Notes: generated from the letters alone by a model not told the origin. 64,000 nucleotides of DNA from DATBGZ01 sp963803115 (GCA_963803115.1 CAWDLN010000015.1:62001-126000), one strand, 5' to 3'; counted from the stretch's first letter, positions 42,107-51,478 are shown. Made by a program: numbers and translations.

Positions 42107-43378
42107 CTACTTGAGGATCGAGATCGGATTCACGATGTCAGCGGCGACGGTCAACAAGGTAAACCCACCGAAGAGCAGGATCACCGCGTACGTGACGGGC
42201 ATGAGCTTCATGTAGTCAACCCGGCCGGGATCGGGCTTGCCCAGTCGGGCGTAGATCCATGACCGCGCCTTTTCGAACCAGGCGATCGCGATGTGGCCGC
42301 CGTCGAGAGGCAGCAGTGGCAGCAGGTTGAAGATTCCAACGAAGAAGTTCAGGCCGGCCAGGATCAGCAGGAATCTCGCGAGGTCACCCTGGCCGAAGAG
42401 CTCACCGCCGATGCGGCTCGCCCCAACCACGCTGATCGGCGTCTCGGGATCCCGCTGCGCTCCCGTGACCGCGTCCCACAGCTTCGGCACCTTCTCCGGG
42501 AACTTCTGGATCGAGGCGAACGTGGCCTCGAACATCGCCACCGTCTGGTCCCGAGTGAGGCCGAATGCGGCGGCCGGACCACGCACGTCCTTGGGTACCA
42601 GGGGCGTTATGCCGAGCACGCCGACGCTCTCCAGGTCGGCTGGGGTGATGCTCGATGCGGGGCGGTCGCTGTTGGCGACGTCCTGTTTGAGGCGCTGCAC
42701 CACGGGCAGCGTCCCCGTCCGGGTCAGGGTCTCCTCACCACGCTTGACCGTGACCGAGATCTCCTTGCCGCCAGACGCTCGGATCTTGTCCGTCAGCGCG
42801 GTCCAGCCGTTGACCGACTGACCGTCGATCGCGACCACCTGATCGCCCGCCTGCAGACCCATGATCGAGGCGGGACTGGTCGGATCGGTACCGACGACGC
42901 ACGGCTTGGCCGTTTGGGTGACCGGGTCGAACTGGTCCTTCTGCGGTACGCACGTCGAGACTTTGTCGATCGTCACCGGCCCGGAGGCCAGGCGGTCAGC
43001 GTTGGGCAGCGAGACGAACGCGAAGAGCACCCACAGGATCACAATGCCCAGCGCGAAGTGGGTCACCGAGCCGGCGGCCATGACGATCGTGCGCTTCCAG
43101 ACCGGGAAGCGCCACATCGCCCGCTTCTCGTCGCCCGGTTCGACGTCGTCGTCCTGCGGGGTCATCCCGACGATCTTCACGAAGCCGCCGAGCGGAATGC
43201 CCTTGACGCCGTACTCGGTCTCGCCCTTCTTGAACGACCAGAGCGTCGGTCCGAAGCCGACGAAGTACCGGGTCACCTTCATGCCGAAGGCCTTAGCCGT
43301 GCCCATGTGACCGGCCTCATGCAGGCAGACGGAGACCAGGATGCCGAGGGCAAAGATGATGATCCCGACGATCTCCAT
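42107..43378 (-). CDS. rip: Site-2 intramembrane protease (RseP/Rip1 family, M50)
   Basis: A 423-aa membrane metalloprotease. The HExxH zinc motif is in VCLHEAGHMGTAKAFG within TM1. A PDZ domain (about 170-260, SIMGLQAGDQVVAIDGQSVN) lies between TM2 and TM3. The second metal-site motif is FNLLPLLPLDGGHIA. Such proteases cut anti-sigma factors and other membrane proteins. Its ATG shares one base with the TAA of dxr (TAATG), so it is coupled to it, as in many actinobacteria. Confidence 0.95.
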   Translation of the reverse strand: MEIVGIIIFALGILVSVCLHEAGHMGTAKAFGMKVTRYFVGFGPTLWSFKKGETEYGVKGIPLGGFVKIVGMTPQDDDVEPGDEKRAMWRFPVWKRTIVMAAGSVTHFALGIVILWVLFAFVSLPNADRLASGPVTIDKVSTCVPQKDQFDPVTQTAKPCVVGTDPTSPASIMGLQAGDQVVAIDGQSVNGWTALTDKIRASGGKEISVTVKRGEETLTRTGTLPVVQRLKQDVANSDRPASSITPADLESVGVLGITPLVPKDVRGPAAAFGLTRDQTVAMFEATFASIQKFPEKVPKLWDAVTGAQRDPETPISVVGASRIGGELFGQGDLARFLLILAGLNFFVGIFNLLPLLPLDGGHIAIAWFEKARSWIYARLGKPDPGRVDYMKLMPVTYAVILLFGGFTLLTVAADIVNPISILK

Positions 43379-44589
43379 TACGCTCCCTCAGCACTACCCA
43401 CGGTTGCGATCAGCTCACGGGCGCGGGTCCGGGCCCACGCTTCGGCAGCGAGCACGTCATCGACGGTACCTGGTTCCGCGAAATCGGGCGCCTCGTCCAG
43501 AACCCGCTCAACCGTGTCAACGATGCCGAGAAATGGCAGCCGACCGTCGGTGAAACCGGCCACGCACTCCTCGTTGGCCGCGTTGTAGATGGCCGGCCGG
43601 CACCGACCGGCGCGCCCCGCCGCCTTCGCCAGTCCGACCGCCGGGAACGCCTCGTCGTCGAGCGGGCTGAGCTCCCACATGTGGGCCGAGGCCCAGTCGA
43701 GCGCCGACGCCGCGCCCGGCACCCGGTCCGGCCAGCCCAGGGCCAACGAGATCGGCAGTCGCATGTCCGGTGGGCTGGCCTGCACGATCGTCGACCCGTC
43801 CGTGAACTCGACCATGGAGTGGATCACGGACGTCGGGTGCACCATCACCTCGATGTCGTCGTAAGAAACTCCGAACAACTCGTGCGCCTCGATCACCTCG
43901 AGGCCCTTGTTGACCAGCGTGGCCGAATTGATCGTGATGACCGGTCCCATGTTCCAGGTCGGGTGAGCCAGCGCCTGTTCGGGCGTCACGTGCTCGAGCG
44001 ACGACCGCGACCGGCCACGGAATGGGCCCCCGCTGGCGGTGAGAATCAGCCGGCGTACCTCGGTGGCGCTGCCCGCACGGAGGCACTGAGCCAGGGCCGT
44101 GTGTTCGGAGTCGACCGGCACGATCTGGCCCGGGCGGGCCACCGCCCGTACCAACGGGCCACCGGCCACCAGAGATTCCTTGTTGGCCAGCGCCAACACT
44201 CGCCCGGCCCGCAGCGCGTGCAGTGTCGGGGCCAGCCCGAGCGAGCCGACCACGCCGTTGAGCACCACATCGCACGGCCATTCGGCGAGCTCACACATGG
44301 CCTGCGGACCGGTGAGGATCTTCGGAATCCGGAACTTGCCAGCGGCATACCCGCGCCTGGACGCCTCGGCGTAGAAGGCCAGCTGCAGGTCCTGTGCGGC
44401 CGAGGCCTTCGCGACGCCAACCGCGTCGACCCCCAGCTCGAGCGCCTGCTCGGCCAGCAATCCGACGTTCGAGCCCAGGCCGCCGATGGCCACCACGCGG
44501 AACCGGTCAGGATTGCGCCGCACAATGTCGATGGCCTGGGTGCCGATCGACCCGGTTGAGCCGAGCAGCACGACGTCGCGGGCAGTCAC
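43378..44589 (-). CDS. dxr: 1-deoxy-D-xylulose-5-phosphate reductoisomerase
   Basis: A 403-aa NADPH-dependent enzyme that makes 2-C-methyl-D-erythritol 4-phosphate. The cofactor motif is LLGSTGSIGTQAIDIV, metal ligands are in VPVDSEHTALAQCL (Asp, Glu), and the flexible loop is near NMGPVITINSATLVNKGLEVIEAH. GTG 44589 is the start (VTARDVVLLG). It begins 4 bp after the stop of the GNAT gene and heads dxr-rip-ispG. Confidence 0.96.
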   Translation of the reverse strand: MTARDVVLLGSTGSIGTQAIDIVRRNPDRFRVVAIGGLGSNVGLLAEQALELGVDAVGVAKASAAQDLQLAFYAEASRRGYAAGKFRIPKILTGPQAMCELAEWPCDVVLNGVVGSLGLAPTLHALRAGRVLALANKESLVAGGPLVRAVARPGQIVPVDSEHTALAQCLRAGSATEVRRLILTASGGPFRGRSRSSLEHVTPEQALAHPTWNMGPVITINSATLVNKGLEVIEAHELFGVSYDDIEVMVHPTSVIHSMVEFTDGSTIVQASPPDMRLPISLALGWPDRVPGAASALDWASAHMWELSPLDDEAFPAVGLAKAAGRAGRCRPAIYNAANEECVAGFTDGRLPFLGIVDTVERVLDEAPDFAEPGTVDDVLAAEAWARTRARELIATVGSAEGA

Positions 44590-44593
44590 ATTG

Positions 44594-45127
44594 CTATTCT
44601 GGCCGACCTGTGACGAACGCCTCCAACTCGGTGCCATACCAGCGGTCCGTGCGGCCGAGGGCCCTCATTCCGAGCCGGCGGCAGACCGCGAGCGACCTTT
44701 CGTTGTCGGGTCTGACCACGGCGTAGATCTCGGGTACGGCGTGGGCGAATCCGTGCTCGATGGCGCCGCGGGCGGCCTCGGTCGCGTAACCGTCTCCCCA
44801 CGAGTCCGGGTGCAGATGCCAGCCCACTTCGACCTCGTCCGACTCCGGGTGTCGTACCGCGTCCGGCAGTCGTACCAATAGGACAGTCCCAACGACCACG
44901 CCGGTCTCGGATACTTCGATCGCCCACACGCCCAGCGGGCCGTCGGCCCGGACCGCCCAGCGGTCAACGACACCGGGCGCTTCGTCGCGTGAGGTGAGGG
45001 CGCGCGGCGTGGCGCCGAGCCATCGGGCCACCTCCCAGCGGCGGTAGGTGTCCCACAGGCGATCCAGGTCCGCGGGCTCATGAGTCCACGGTCGGATCCG
45101 CAGCCGCGCCGTCTCGAAGACGCTCAC
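44594..45127 (-). CDS. GNAT N-acetyltransferase (RimJ/RimL type)
   Basis: A 177-aa acetyltransferase. It opens FETARLRIRPW, has GWHLHPDSWGDGYATEAA as acetyl-CoA P-loop and ends VRPDNERSLAVCRRLGM, all typical of the Acetyltransf_3 (RimJ/RimL) group. GTG 45127 overlaps the stop of the MMPL gene by 4 bp, and 4 bp separate its own stop from dxr, so it is embedded in that operon. The substrate is unknown. Confidence 0.9.
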   Translation of the reverse strand: MSVFETARLRIRPWTHEPADLDRLWDTYRRWEVARWLGATPRALTSRDEAPGVVDRWAVRADGPLGVWAIEVSETGVVVGTVLLVRLPDAVRHPESDEVEVGWHLHPDSWGDGYATEAARGAIEHGFAHAVPEIYAVVRPDNERSLAVCRRLGMRALGRTDRWYGTELEAFVTGRPE

Positions 45128-47391
45128 ACCGGCACCGACTCCGGTTTGGCCGCCGGCTCGGCACCACTCTCGCGCAGGCCGAACCGGCGGTAGATGCGGG
45201 CCAACGGCTCCGGTGCCCACCAGTTCCATCGGCCGAGCAACCGCATCGTCGCCGGCACCAGCAGGGTCCGGACCAGAGCCGCGTCGACCGCGACCGCGAC
45301 GACCGTGCCCACGCCCAGCATCTTGAGCGTGCTCGCACCGCCGGTGGCAAACCCGGACACCACGACGATGAGCAGCAGTGCGGCCGCGGTGATGATCCCG
45401 CCGGTGCGCTGCAGACCCGTGGCCACGGCCTCCGTGTTGTCCCCGGTTCGCTGCCACTCCTCCCGGATCCGGGACAGTAGGAACACCTCGTAGTCGGTAG
45501 ACAGTCCAAACAGGATTGCCAGCATCAGCACGAGGTTGGTCGGTTCCAGGAACCCGGTGGCCGTGAAGCCCATGGCGTTGGACAGGTGCCCATCCTGGAA
45601 GATCCAGACCACGACTCCGAAGGAGGCGCCGATCGAGATGATATTCATGATGATCGCCTTGACCGGTAGCACGACCGAGCCGAAGGCCAGGAACAGCAAC
45701 AGGAACGTGACGAGGAAGACGTACAGCGCCATCAACCAGAGCCGCCCCACGAGGCCGCTGATCTGATCCAGGTCTGCTGCCGACCGGCCACCCACGAGCA
45801 CTTGACCGCCCTCGGGCGGCGCCAGCGCACGGACCTCGCGCACGACATCGCGGGCCGCGGAGGACGTCGGCTCCCCACCATAGAGAATGGTGACAATCGA
45901 TGTCTCTCCGTTGCTTTTGGTGACCGTCGCACCGGTGACATTGGGTAGCTTCGAGGCCTGCTGGGCGAAGGCCTGCGCCTGCTGCGCACTGGCGTCGGCG
46001 ACGACGGCCAGTACCGGAGCCACGCCGCCACCCGGGAACTCGGCGGAGATTCGTTCGGCGACGGTGCGGCTTGGAGTTCCGGCCGGGAGCACGCGCTCGT
46101 CGAAACCACCGAACTGCGCCCGCAGGAACGGAGTGGCGAGTCCTAAGAGGACGGACGCGATCACGACCAGGTACACCACGGGGCGGCGCATGACGCTGCG
46201 GGCCAACCGGTCCCACGCTCCTGCCGCCCCTCGGGTCTTCTTGCTCCGCGACGGTGCTTCGTTGGCTCGCGACTGCTCCGTGCTTGCTCGCGACTGCGGG
46301 GCTCGCTGGCGCTCGCTCCTCGCGCTCGCGTCTGAGCCTCGCGTCTGCTCACTCCTCGCGCTTCGCAGTGGGATGCGCAGCGAGTTGATCCGTGGACCCA
46401 GTACGGCGAGCAGCGCCGGCAGTGTGGTCAGCGCCGCGAGCATCGCGACGAGCACGGCCGCCATCGCGCCGTAGCCGATGGATTTGAGGAAGGCCATCGG
46501 GAACAGCAACAAGCTGGACAGCGCCAGCGTCACGGTCAGCCCAGAGATCACGACCGTCCGTCCGGCCGTCCGCATCATTCGCTCAATCGCAACCGGCGTC
46601 GCGTGGCCGTTGGCCAACTCCTCGCGGAACCGACTCACGACGAACAGCGCATAGTCGATCGCCATGCCCAGGCCCAGTAGCGTGATCACGTTGGCCGCGA
46701 AGACCGAGACGTCGGTGAAGCCCGCCACCATTCGCGTCACCACGAACCCACCCAGGATGGCCACGCCGCCCACCACGAGCGGCGTCAGCGCGGCGACCAG
46801 GCCACGGAAGATGAGCAGCAACAGCACGAGAAGGACCGGCATCGACAGCACCTCGGCCCGGACGATGTCGCGCTCGATCTGCTTGTTGGCGTCGCGCAGG
46901 AAGGCATATCCGCCGCCGATCTCGGTGCGTACGTCGCCCCCGGCGGCGAGCAAAGGCTCGAGGGCGGTGAGGTCGGCGACCTTCGCGTCTTCCTCGCCCG
47001 GCCGCAGCCGCAGCCCGATATAGGTGGCGTGACCGTCGGCCGACACGAACTGCGGCGACTGGGTGGTGTAGACGGACATCACCTCAGCGACTTCCGGGCG
47101 GCCCTCGAGCGAGGCGAGCACCGCGCGTACCGGGTTCGCCAAGCCGGGCTCGTCGGCGGTCGCCGTCGGCGACGAGTACAGCACGACAACGTCGTCGCCG
47201 AGTGGGCCGAAAACCTGGCTGATGCGGGCGTACGCCTGGCTGGACTCGCTACTCGGGTCGTCGAAGCCCCCGCCCTTGAGCGAGCCAAAGATGCCGGTGC
47301 CCCAGGCCACACCGACCGCCACGAGGGCGACCGAGGCGAGGAGCACGAACCAACGCATCCGCACGAGGACACGCCCCCACCACCCGAACAT
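45124..47391 (-). CDS. MMPL-family RND transporter
   Basis: A 755-aa RND-superfamily exporter with two repeats of one TM, an extracytoplasmic domain and five TMs. The first block starts FGWWGRVLVRMRWFVLLASV. The proton-relay TM carries GLGMAIDYALFVVSRFREE, and the second copy has ILFGLSTDYEVFLLSRIREEW. Between the halves is an unusually long hydrophilic linker (about 340-390, rich in Ser, Arg, Ala, Glu) encoded by a GCTCGC-type DNA repeat. GGAGGG precedes ATG 47391. Substrates of such proteins are lipids or drugs. It heads the run MMPL-GNAT-dxr-rip-ispG. Confidence 0.93.
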   Translation of the reverse strand: MFGWWGRVLVRMRWFVLLASVALVAVGVAWGTGIFGSLKGGGFDDPSSESSQAYARISQVFGPLGDDVVVLYSSPTATADEPGLANPVRAVLASLEGRPEVAEVMSVYTTQSPQFVSADGHATYIGLRLRPGEEDAKVADLTALEPLLAAGGDVRTEIGGGYAFLRDANKQIERDIVRAEVLSMPVLLVLLLLIFRGLVAALTPLVVGGVAILGGFVVTRMVAGFTDVSVFAANVITLLGLGMAIDYALFVVSRFREELANGHATPVAIERMMRTAGRTVVISGLTVTLALSSLLLFPMAFLKSIGYGAMAAVLVAMLAALTTLPALLAVLGPRINSLRIPLRSARSEQTRGSDASARSERQRAPQSRASTEQSRANEAPSRSKKTRGAAGAWDRLARSVMRRPVVYLVVIASVLLGLATPFLRAQFGGFDERVLPAGTPSRTVAERISAEFPGGGVAPVLAVVADASAQQAQAFAQQASKLPNVTGATVTKSNGETSIVTILYGGEPTSSAARDVVREVRALAPPEGGQVLVGGRSAADLDQISGLVGRLWLMALYVFLVTFLLLFLAFGSVVLPVKAIIMNIISIGASFGVVVWIFQDGHLSNAMGFTATGFLEPTNLVLMLAILFGLSTDYEVFLLSRIREEWQRTGDNTEAVATGLQRTGGIITAAALLLIVVVSGFATGGASTLKMLGVGTVVAVAVDAALVRTLLVPATMRLLGRWNWWAPEPLARIYRRFGLRESGAEPAAKPESVPV
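46246..46368. repeat. GCTCGC-rich repeat inside the MMPL coding sequence
   Basis: On the plus strand it reads GTTGGCTCGCGACTGC, GACTGCGGGGCTCGCTGGCG, GCTCGCTCCTCGCGCTCGCG, nearly the same words as in the intergenic repeat at 26385-26472. In the MMPL frame it encodes a Ser/Arg/Ala-rich linker between the two membrane halves, without breaking the frame. Confidence 0.7.
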
Positions 47392-47423
47392 GTGTCTCCC
47401 TCCACGTGTGGACGCAGTCAACT

Positions 47424-49406
47424 ATGCAGACCGGCACACGGGGCGCCGACCGCGGCCCCCGCGCCGAGTTCGCTAGGGTCCACGCCATGCTGGCCGATGC
47501 GCCCCCGCCGCTGGGCGTCGCCGGGTCCTGGGGCACCGCCGAGATCGCGCTCGCGCGCCGGTTCGACGCGCTGCACCAGCTCGTCTACCGACGGGGTGGA
47601 TTGCGGTCGAGCAACGACGCGGTCGAGGAGGTCGCCAAGCTCCTGCTCATTCGGCTCTGGTCGTTTCGTACCGGTTCCCGCGTCGACGATCACCGAGCGG
47701 CGTTCGCGGCCGCCTTGGATGACCCGTCGCTGCGATCGCGTGACCCCGCCGGCGGCACCCACCCGATCTGGCCGCTGGACGAGCCGTTCCGGTTGTCGGC
47801 GGGCGACGTCCTCGCCGCCGCGGATGGCATCGTCGATGAGATCCTGTCCGGCTCCGATGTCCAGGACAGCCTGGGTACGGCGTTCGACGCCCTGCTCGCT
47901 GGGCGCTATGACCACACCGGCGGGCTCGGTACCTATCTCACTCCGAGTGCCGTGGCCCGGATGATGGCGTCCGTCGCGCTGCCGCTCGTCACCACACTCG
48001 CTGAGCACGTGACCGGGCCGGGATTCGGAGATCCGTTCTGTGGCACGGGGCGGTTCCTCGTCGCGATTCTGGCGTCGCTGCGCGAGTCCGACTTCCCCAT
48101 GGCGCGCAGGATGCTCGAATGTGGACCGTTCGGCTCCGACGTCTCGTCCTCAGCGGTCGCGAAGGCGTCCATCAACATGCTCCTGTACGGCGTGCATCAC
48201 CCTCTTGTGTGGACGGTGATGGACTCGGTGACCGACTCCACTATGGATGGCCTCGTGGGACGGTTGCCGCTGATCCTGACCAATCCGCCATTCGGTGAAG
48301 GAAAGTACGATTCTCCCGCCGGCGTGGCCCTGGCCGCCTCGGTCCTGCCGAGACTGGCGGGACGTTCTCGGATCGACCCGAGTGTGGCCTGCCTGGCGCG
48401 CTCCCTGCAATTGCTGGCGCCGGGCGGGGTACTCGGCATCGTGCTCCCCGATGGCGTGCTCGCGTCGGCGCCCGTTTCCGATCTGCTCTGGGGCCCGTCG
48501 CCGGCGATGGATGTCACGCTGCTCGCTTCGGTGTCGCTGCCCACGGTGACGTTCTCGCTCAGTGGCACGGTGGCCAAGACGAGCGCCGTGTTCCTCCGCC
48601 ACGGCCCGGCGCCCGCTCGCCATCGGGTGGCATTGGCCCGGGCCGACCATGTCGGCTACATCCGCCAGGCGGGCCGGGCCGCGCCCGATCCCGGCGGCGA
48701 CCAGCTTCCGCTGGTGGCTTCGCTCGTCTCCGACGGCCTCGCGTCGGCCGCGTCCGACGCAATCCTCGTCGCCAGCGAGTCACCCTTGGTGGCGATTGCC
48801 CCGGCCGACGCGGTCCGCAGCCTCGACCCCTCCCGCCTCGACCCGGCCACGATGGACGCCCGCCAGCGGCTGACCGCCGCGGGCGGGGTCACCCTGGCCG
48901 ATTTCCTCACGGCGCTGCCGCCGCGGCGGTGCCGGGCGGTCACCACACCGTTCGTCTCGGTGTTGCACATTGACGACCTCGGCGTGGTCGACTGGCATGC
49001 CGCGCATTCGCTTCAGCCTCGGACGCCCGGTGTACTCGCGGATCCTGGGGATCTCATCGTGTCGTTGCTGAACCCGGCCACCCTTCGAGCCACCGTGGTA
49101 CCGCCGGGGAAACCGGTTCAGATATCGGCCGAGTTCGCCGTGTTCCGGGCGACGATAGATCCGCACGCGGTGCTCGGGTTGCTCTACTCCCCGTCTGCCC
49201 GAGCGCAGTTGCGTCCACTAGGGACCGGAACGTCAAGCTCCCGTCGCCGGATCACTCCCTACGACGTGCTGTCCTTGGTCGTACCCAAGCTCGCGCCGTC
49301 CACACTGGACGAACTCGCCCGCTCCGTTCGCGACGCTCACCAGGCGATCGCCGACGCCCGCGCGCGTCTTCATCTCGCCTATGCGGAGGTACCAAAACCT
49401 CGCTGA
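47424..49406 (+). CDS. N6-adenine DNA methyltransferase (HsdM/N6_Mtase type), orphan
   Basis: About 660 aa from ATG 47424 (GTG 47406 is also in frame). An N-terminal helical part (about 1-150) resembles HsdM_N. The SAM motif I is FGDPFCGTGRFLVAIL, preceded by GTYLTPSAVARMMA, and the catalytic NPPF is in LILTNPPFGEGKY. The region from about 440 (LDPATMDARQRLTAAGGVTL) to the end looks like a fused target-recognition half similar to HsdS. No restriction subunit, BREX, DISARM or phage gene lies nearby, so it is an orphan methylase that may act in regulation or self-marking. It is divergent from the MMPL gene. Confidence 0.85.
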   Translation: MQTGTRGADRGPRAEFARVHAMLADAPPPLGVAGSWGTAEIALARRFDALHQLVYRRGGLRSSNDAVEEVAKLLLIRLWSFRTGSRVDDHRAAFAAALDDPSLRSRDPAGGTHPIWPLDEPFRLSAGDVLAAADGIVDEILSGSDVQDSLGTAFDALLAGRYDHTGGLGTYLTPSAVARMMASVALPLVTTLAEHVTGPGFGDPFCGTGRFLVAILASLRESDFPMARRMLECGPFGSDVSSSAVAKASINMLLYGVHHPLVWTVMDSVTDSTMDGLVGRLPLILTNPPFGEGKYDSPAGVALAASVLPRLAGRSRIDPSVACLARSLQLLAPGGVLGIVLPDGVLASAPVSDLLWGPSPAMDVTLLASVSLPTVTFSLSGTVAKTSAVFLRHGPAPARHRVALARADHVGYIRQAGRAAPDPGGDQLPLVASLVSDGLASAASDAILVASESPLVAIAPADAVRSLDPSRLDPATMDARQRLTAAGGVTLADFLTALPPRRCRAVTTPFVSVLHIDDLGVVDWHAAHSLQPRTPGVLADPGDLIVSLLNPATLRATVVPPGKPVQISAEFAVFRATIDPHAVLGLLYSPSARAQLRPLGTGTSSSRRRITPYDVLSLVVPKLAPSTLDELARSVRDAHQAIADARARLHLAYAEVPKPR

Positions 49407-49461
49407 CCTTGGAGAAATGCGCGCTAGTCGATCTCCGATCACCCGCTTTCGCCCAAGGTCG
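49405..49461. repeat. Palindromic intergenic element, copy B
   Basis: GACCTTGGAGAAATGCGCG at the left and CGCTTTCGCCCAAGGTCG at the right are imperfect inverted repeats around GATCTCCGATC. It resembles copies at 21152-21209 and 58896-58955. It lies between convergent genes and begins on the methylase stop codon, so it may also serve as a bidirectional terminator. Confidence 0.75.
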
Positions 49462-49495
49462 TTGCGTGAGTCCTCGGCCGGCGTCGGACGCGGCC

Positions 49496-51076
49496 TCAAT
49501 CGGCGTCGGCCGGGCGAGCGCGGAGCGGGTGGGCGACGCTCGTGAGGCACTTGCCGCTCGCCAGGTCGAACCTCCAGCCGTGCAGCTGACACGTCAATGT
49601 GCCGCTATCGATGATTCCGAACCGCGTCAGGTCCGCCTTCAGGTGCGGGCATCGGCGCTGGATCGTCCAGCCGTCGAGGGTGATGTCCTCGGCATCGGTG
49701 CTTCGCTCGTGCTCGTCGTACCAGCCCTCGGCGTACTGCAGCCGTTCTTCGGACAGGCATTTGAAAAAGGCGTACACGAACTCGTTGTACTGCCCGATCC
49801 GGGCAGCGGAGAAGCGGCAGGACAGGAACAGGGAGTTGACCCAGTCCACCTCCTCGACGAAGAGCAGATGCTCCACAAGGGACCGTTGCGTGCGGAAACG
49901 GTAGCGGACCTTCTCGTCGGCGTACGGCCGGACCTCTTTCCCCGGGAAATCGACCACAATGGACTCAACGGACTCGCCGTCGTACCCGACCAGATCGAAC
50001 CGTACCGGCCCGCCCACGCCCTTTGCCAGGTAGATGGACTCGTCCAGCAGAGGCTCGATGCGCCGCTTCATTTCGGCTACAACGTCGACGTCGGGGTGGC
50101 GCCAGGACACCTTGGCCGCCTCGATTACGGGTCGCTGCCGCTCCCGGTAGTCCTTGAGGTACTGCTCCTTGTTGGCGAAGAACTCGTCCAGATCGGCGAC
50201 CGGATGCTTCGTCGTACAGTCCTCTGTGGACACGGTCGCCACCGAGCCGGGCAGCAGCACCACGCCGTTGTCGCGCCCGATCTTCTGGTACTCGGACAGG
50301 AACACGCTCTGGTCCGGAAAGATGTTCCCCTCATCCCCGCTAGAGCCATGTTTTCCGGCTCCGCCGGGTATGTCGTTGAGGTGCCACAGCTCGTCGTCAA
50401 GGAAACACGGCGGGCCGGCGATCGGAAAGACCCAGCTCGCCTTAAGGTCATCGATGTAACGCCAGGTACGGTCGAACTGCCGGTCGCGCTTCTGCTTGCC
50501 GAATGCGGTCTTCGCGTTCTCGGGCAGCTCGTACACCATCGGGTACCAGATGGCTCCCGAGAACTGCAGCATGTGCGCGTGCACGTGGCCCAGTTCGGTG
50601 AAGAGAGACAGATCCGTCGGGCGAGCGTCGTTCTGGTTGAGCAGCCGCACCCCGTCGTACTCCACCCACAGTGACGAGTCACCGATCGGTCCGTCGGTCG
50701 GCGAGGTCAGCGCCTGGATCATGACCTTCAGGCCGCCGTCGAGCTCGACGACCTCATTGCTCACCGTCTTGATGAAGCGAGTGAAGCCGACCTCCCGCAG
50801 CTCGTCCTCGAGCTGGCTGGTCGGGTACTCCGGCAGCAGTACGGTGGCGGTCTTTGACACGTAGCGGCGCAGGTGGGCCGCGTCGAAATGGTCGCGATGC
50901 AGGTGGCTCACGTAGAGGAAGTCGACCTGGCCGAGAGTCTCCCAGTCCAGATGTGAGTTGTCCGGGAACGGAAACCACGACGCGAAGTACGCCGGATTGA
51001 CCCATGGGTCGCACAGGATGCTGCCCGCCCCGGTGTCGATCCTCATGCTCGCGTGTCCGGTACCCGTGATCTGCAC
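49496..51076 (-). CDS. MBL-fold protein with C-terminal Rieske domain (CMP-Neu5Ac hydroxylase-like)
   Basis: 526 aa. Residues 1-230 are a metallo-beta-lactamase fold (ITGTGHASMRIDTGAGSILC, metal motif SHLHRDHFDAAHL). A middle region (about 230-440) has no assigned function. Residues 450-520 form a Rieske [2Fe-2S] domain with ligands in RRCPHLKAD (Cys, His) and LTCQLHGWRF (Cys, His). This MBL-plus-Rieske order occurs in CMP-N-acetylneuraminate hydroxylase-like proteins, although the Rieske part is C-terminal here. No sialic-acid genes are nearby, so the substrate is open. It stands alone, with a palindromic element downstream. Confidence 0.85.
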   Translation of the reverse strand: MQITGTGHASMRIDTGAGSILCDPWVNPAYFASWFPFPDNSHLDWETLGQVDFLYVSHLHRDHFDAAHLRRYVSKTATVLLPEYPTSQLEDELREVGFTRFIKTVSNEVVELDGGLKVMIQALTSPTDGPIGDSSLWVEYDGVRLLNQNDARPTDLSLFTELGHVHAHMLQFSGAIWYPMVYELPENAKTAFGKQKRDRQFDRTWRYIDDLKASWVFPIAGPPCFLDDELWHLNDIPGGAGKHGSSGDEGNIFPDQSVFLSEYQKIGRDNGVVLLPGSVATVSTEDCTTKHPVADLDEFFANKEQYLKDYRERQRPVIEAAKVSWRHPDVDVVAEMKRRIEPLLDESIYLAKGVGGPVRFDLVGYDGESVESIVVDFPGKEVRPYADEKVRYRFRTQRSLVEHLLFVEEVDWVNSLFLSCRFSAARIGQYNEFVYAFFKCLSEERLQYAEGWYDEHERSTDAEDITLDGWTIQRRCPHLKADLTRFGIIDSGTLTCQLHGWRFDLASGKCLTSVAHPLRARPADAD

Positions 51077-51196
51077 GCCACGACGCTACCAATCGGGTCG
51101 GGCCACGCCAGTCGGATCCTCGCTGCTGACCGCCCCCCGGCCGGCCGTACCGCTGTGCGAGACTGATCACGCATCAGGCGACGAGGAGGGATTGCC

Positions 51197-51469
51197 GTGA
51201 CCGGGGACGAGGTCGCTCGCGTCGAGCACCAGGAGGCCCACGTCGAGCACCACGAGGAGGTGACCTCACCGGACCAGCACCGTCGCACGGTCAGCCCGCG
51301 CCTGGCCACGCTCGGGGCTGTCGTCACGATCATCGCGCTGGTGCTGATGGCGTTCGTCGGCAATCACAAGGGTGGGGTGGAGAAGGTCTTCCTGGTCTCC
51401 ATCGCCGGCCTGCTCGCGCTGATCCTGGTTCTCGACGTCGTCCTTCGAAAGGCCGGCCTCAAGAGCTAG
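51197..51469 (+). CDS. DUF2631 small membrane protein
   Basis: A 90-aa protein from GTG 51197 (GAGGAGGGATT upstream). The N-terminus is His/Glu-rich (VEHQEAHVEHHEEVTS), then two TM segments follow (LGAVVTIIALVLMAFVG, VFLVSIAGLLALILVLDVVL). It matches the DUF2631 family found only in actinobacteria, usually near dxr, rip or cdsA as here. The function is unknown; the His-rich tail could bind metal. Confidence 0.8.
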   Translation: MTGDEVARVEHQEAHVEHHEEVTSPDQHRRTVSPRLATLGAVVTIIALVLMAFVGNHKGGVEKVFLVSIAGLLALILVLDVVLRKAGLKS

Positions 51470-51478
51470 ATCTCGACT

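Noticed and set aside
42293..43588. Plus-strand open frame of 431 codons
   Set aside because: It is antisense to the rip protease gene, whose HExxH, PDZ and membrane segments are clear.
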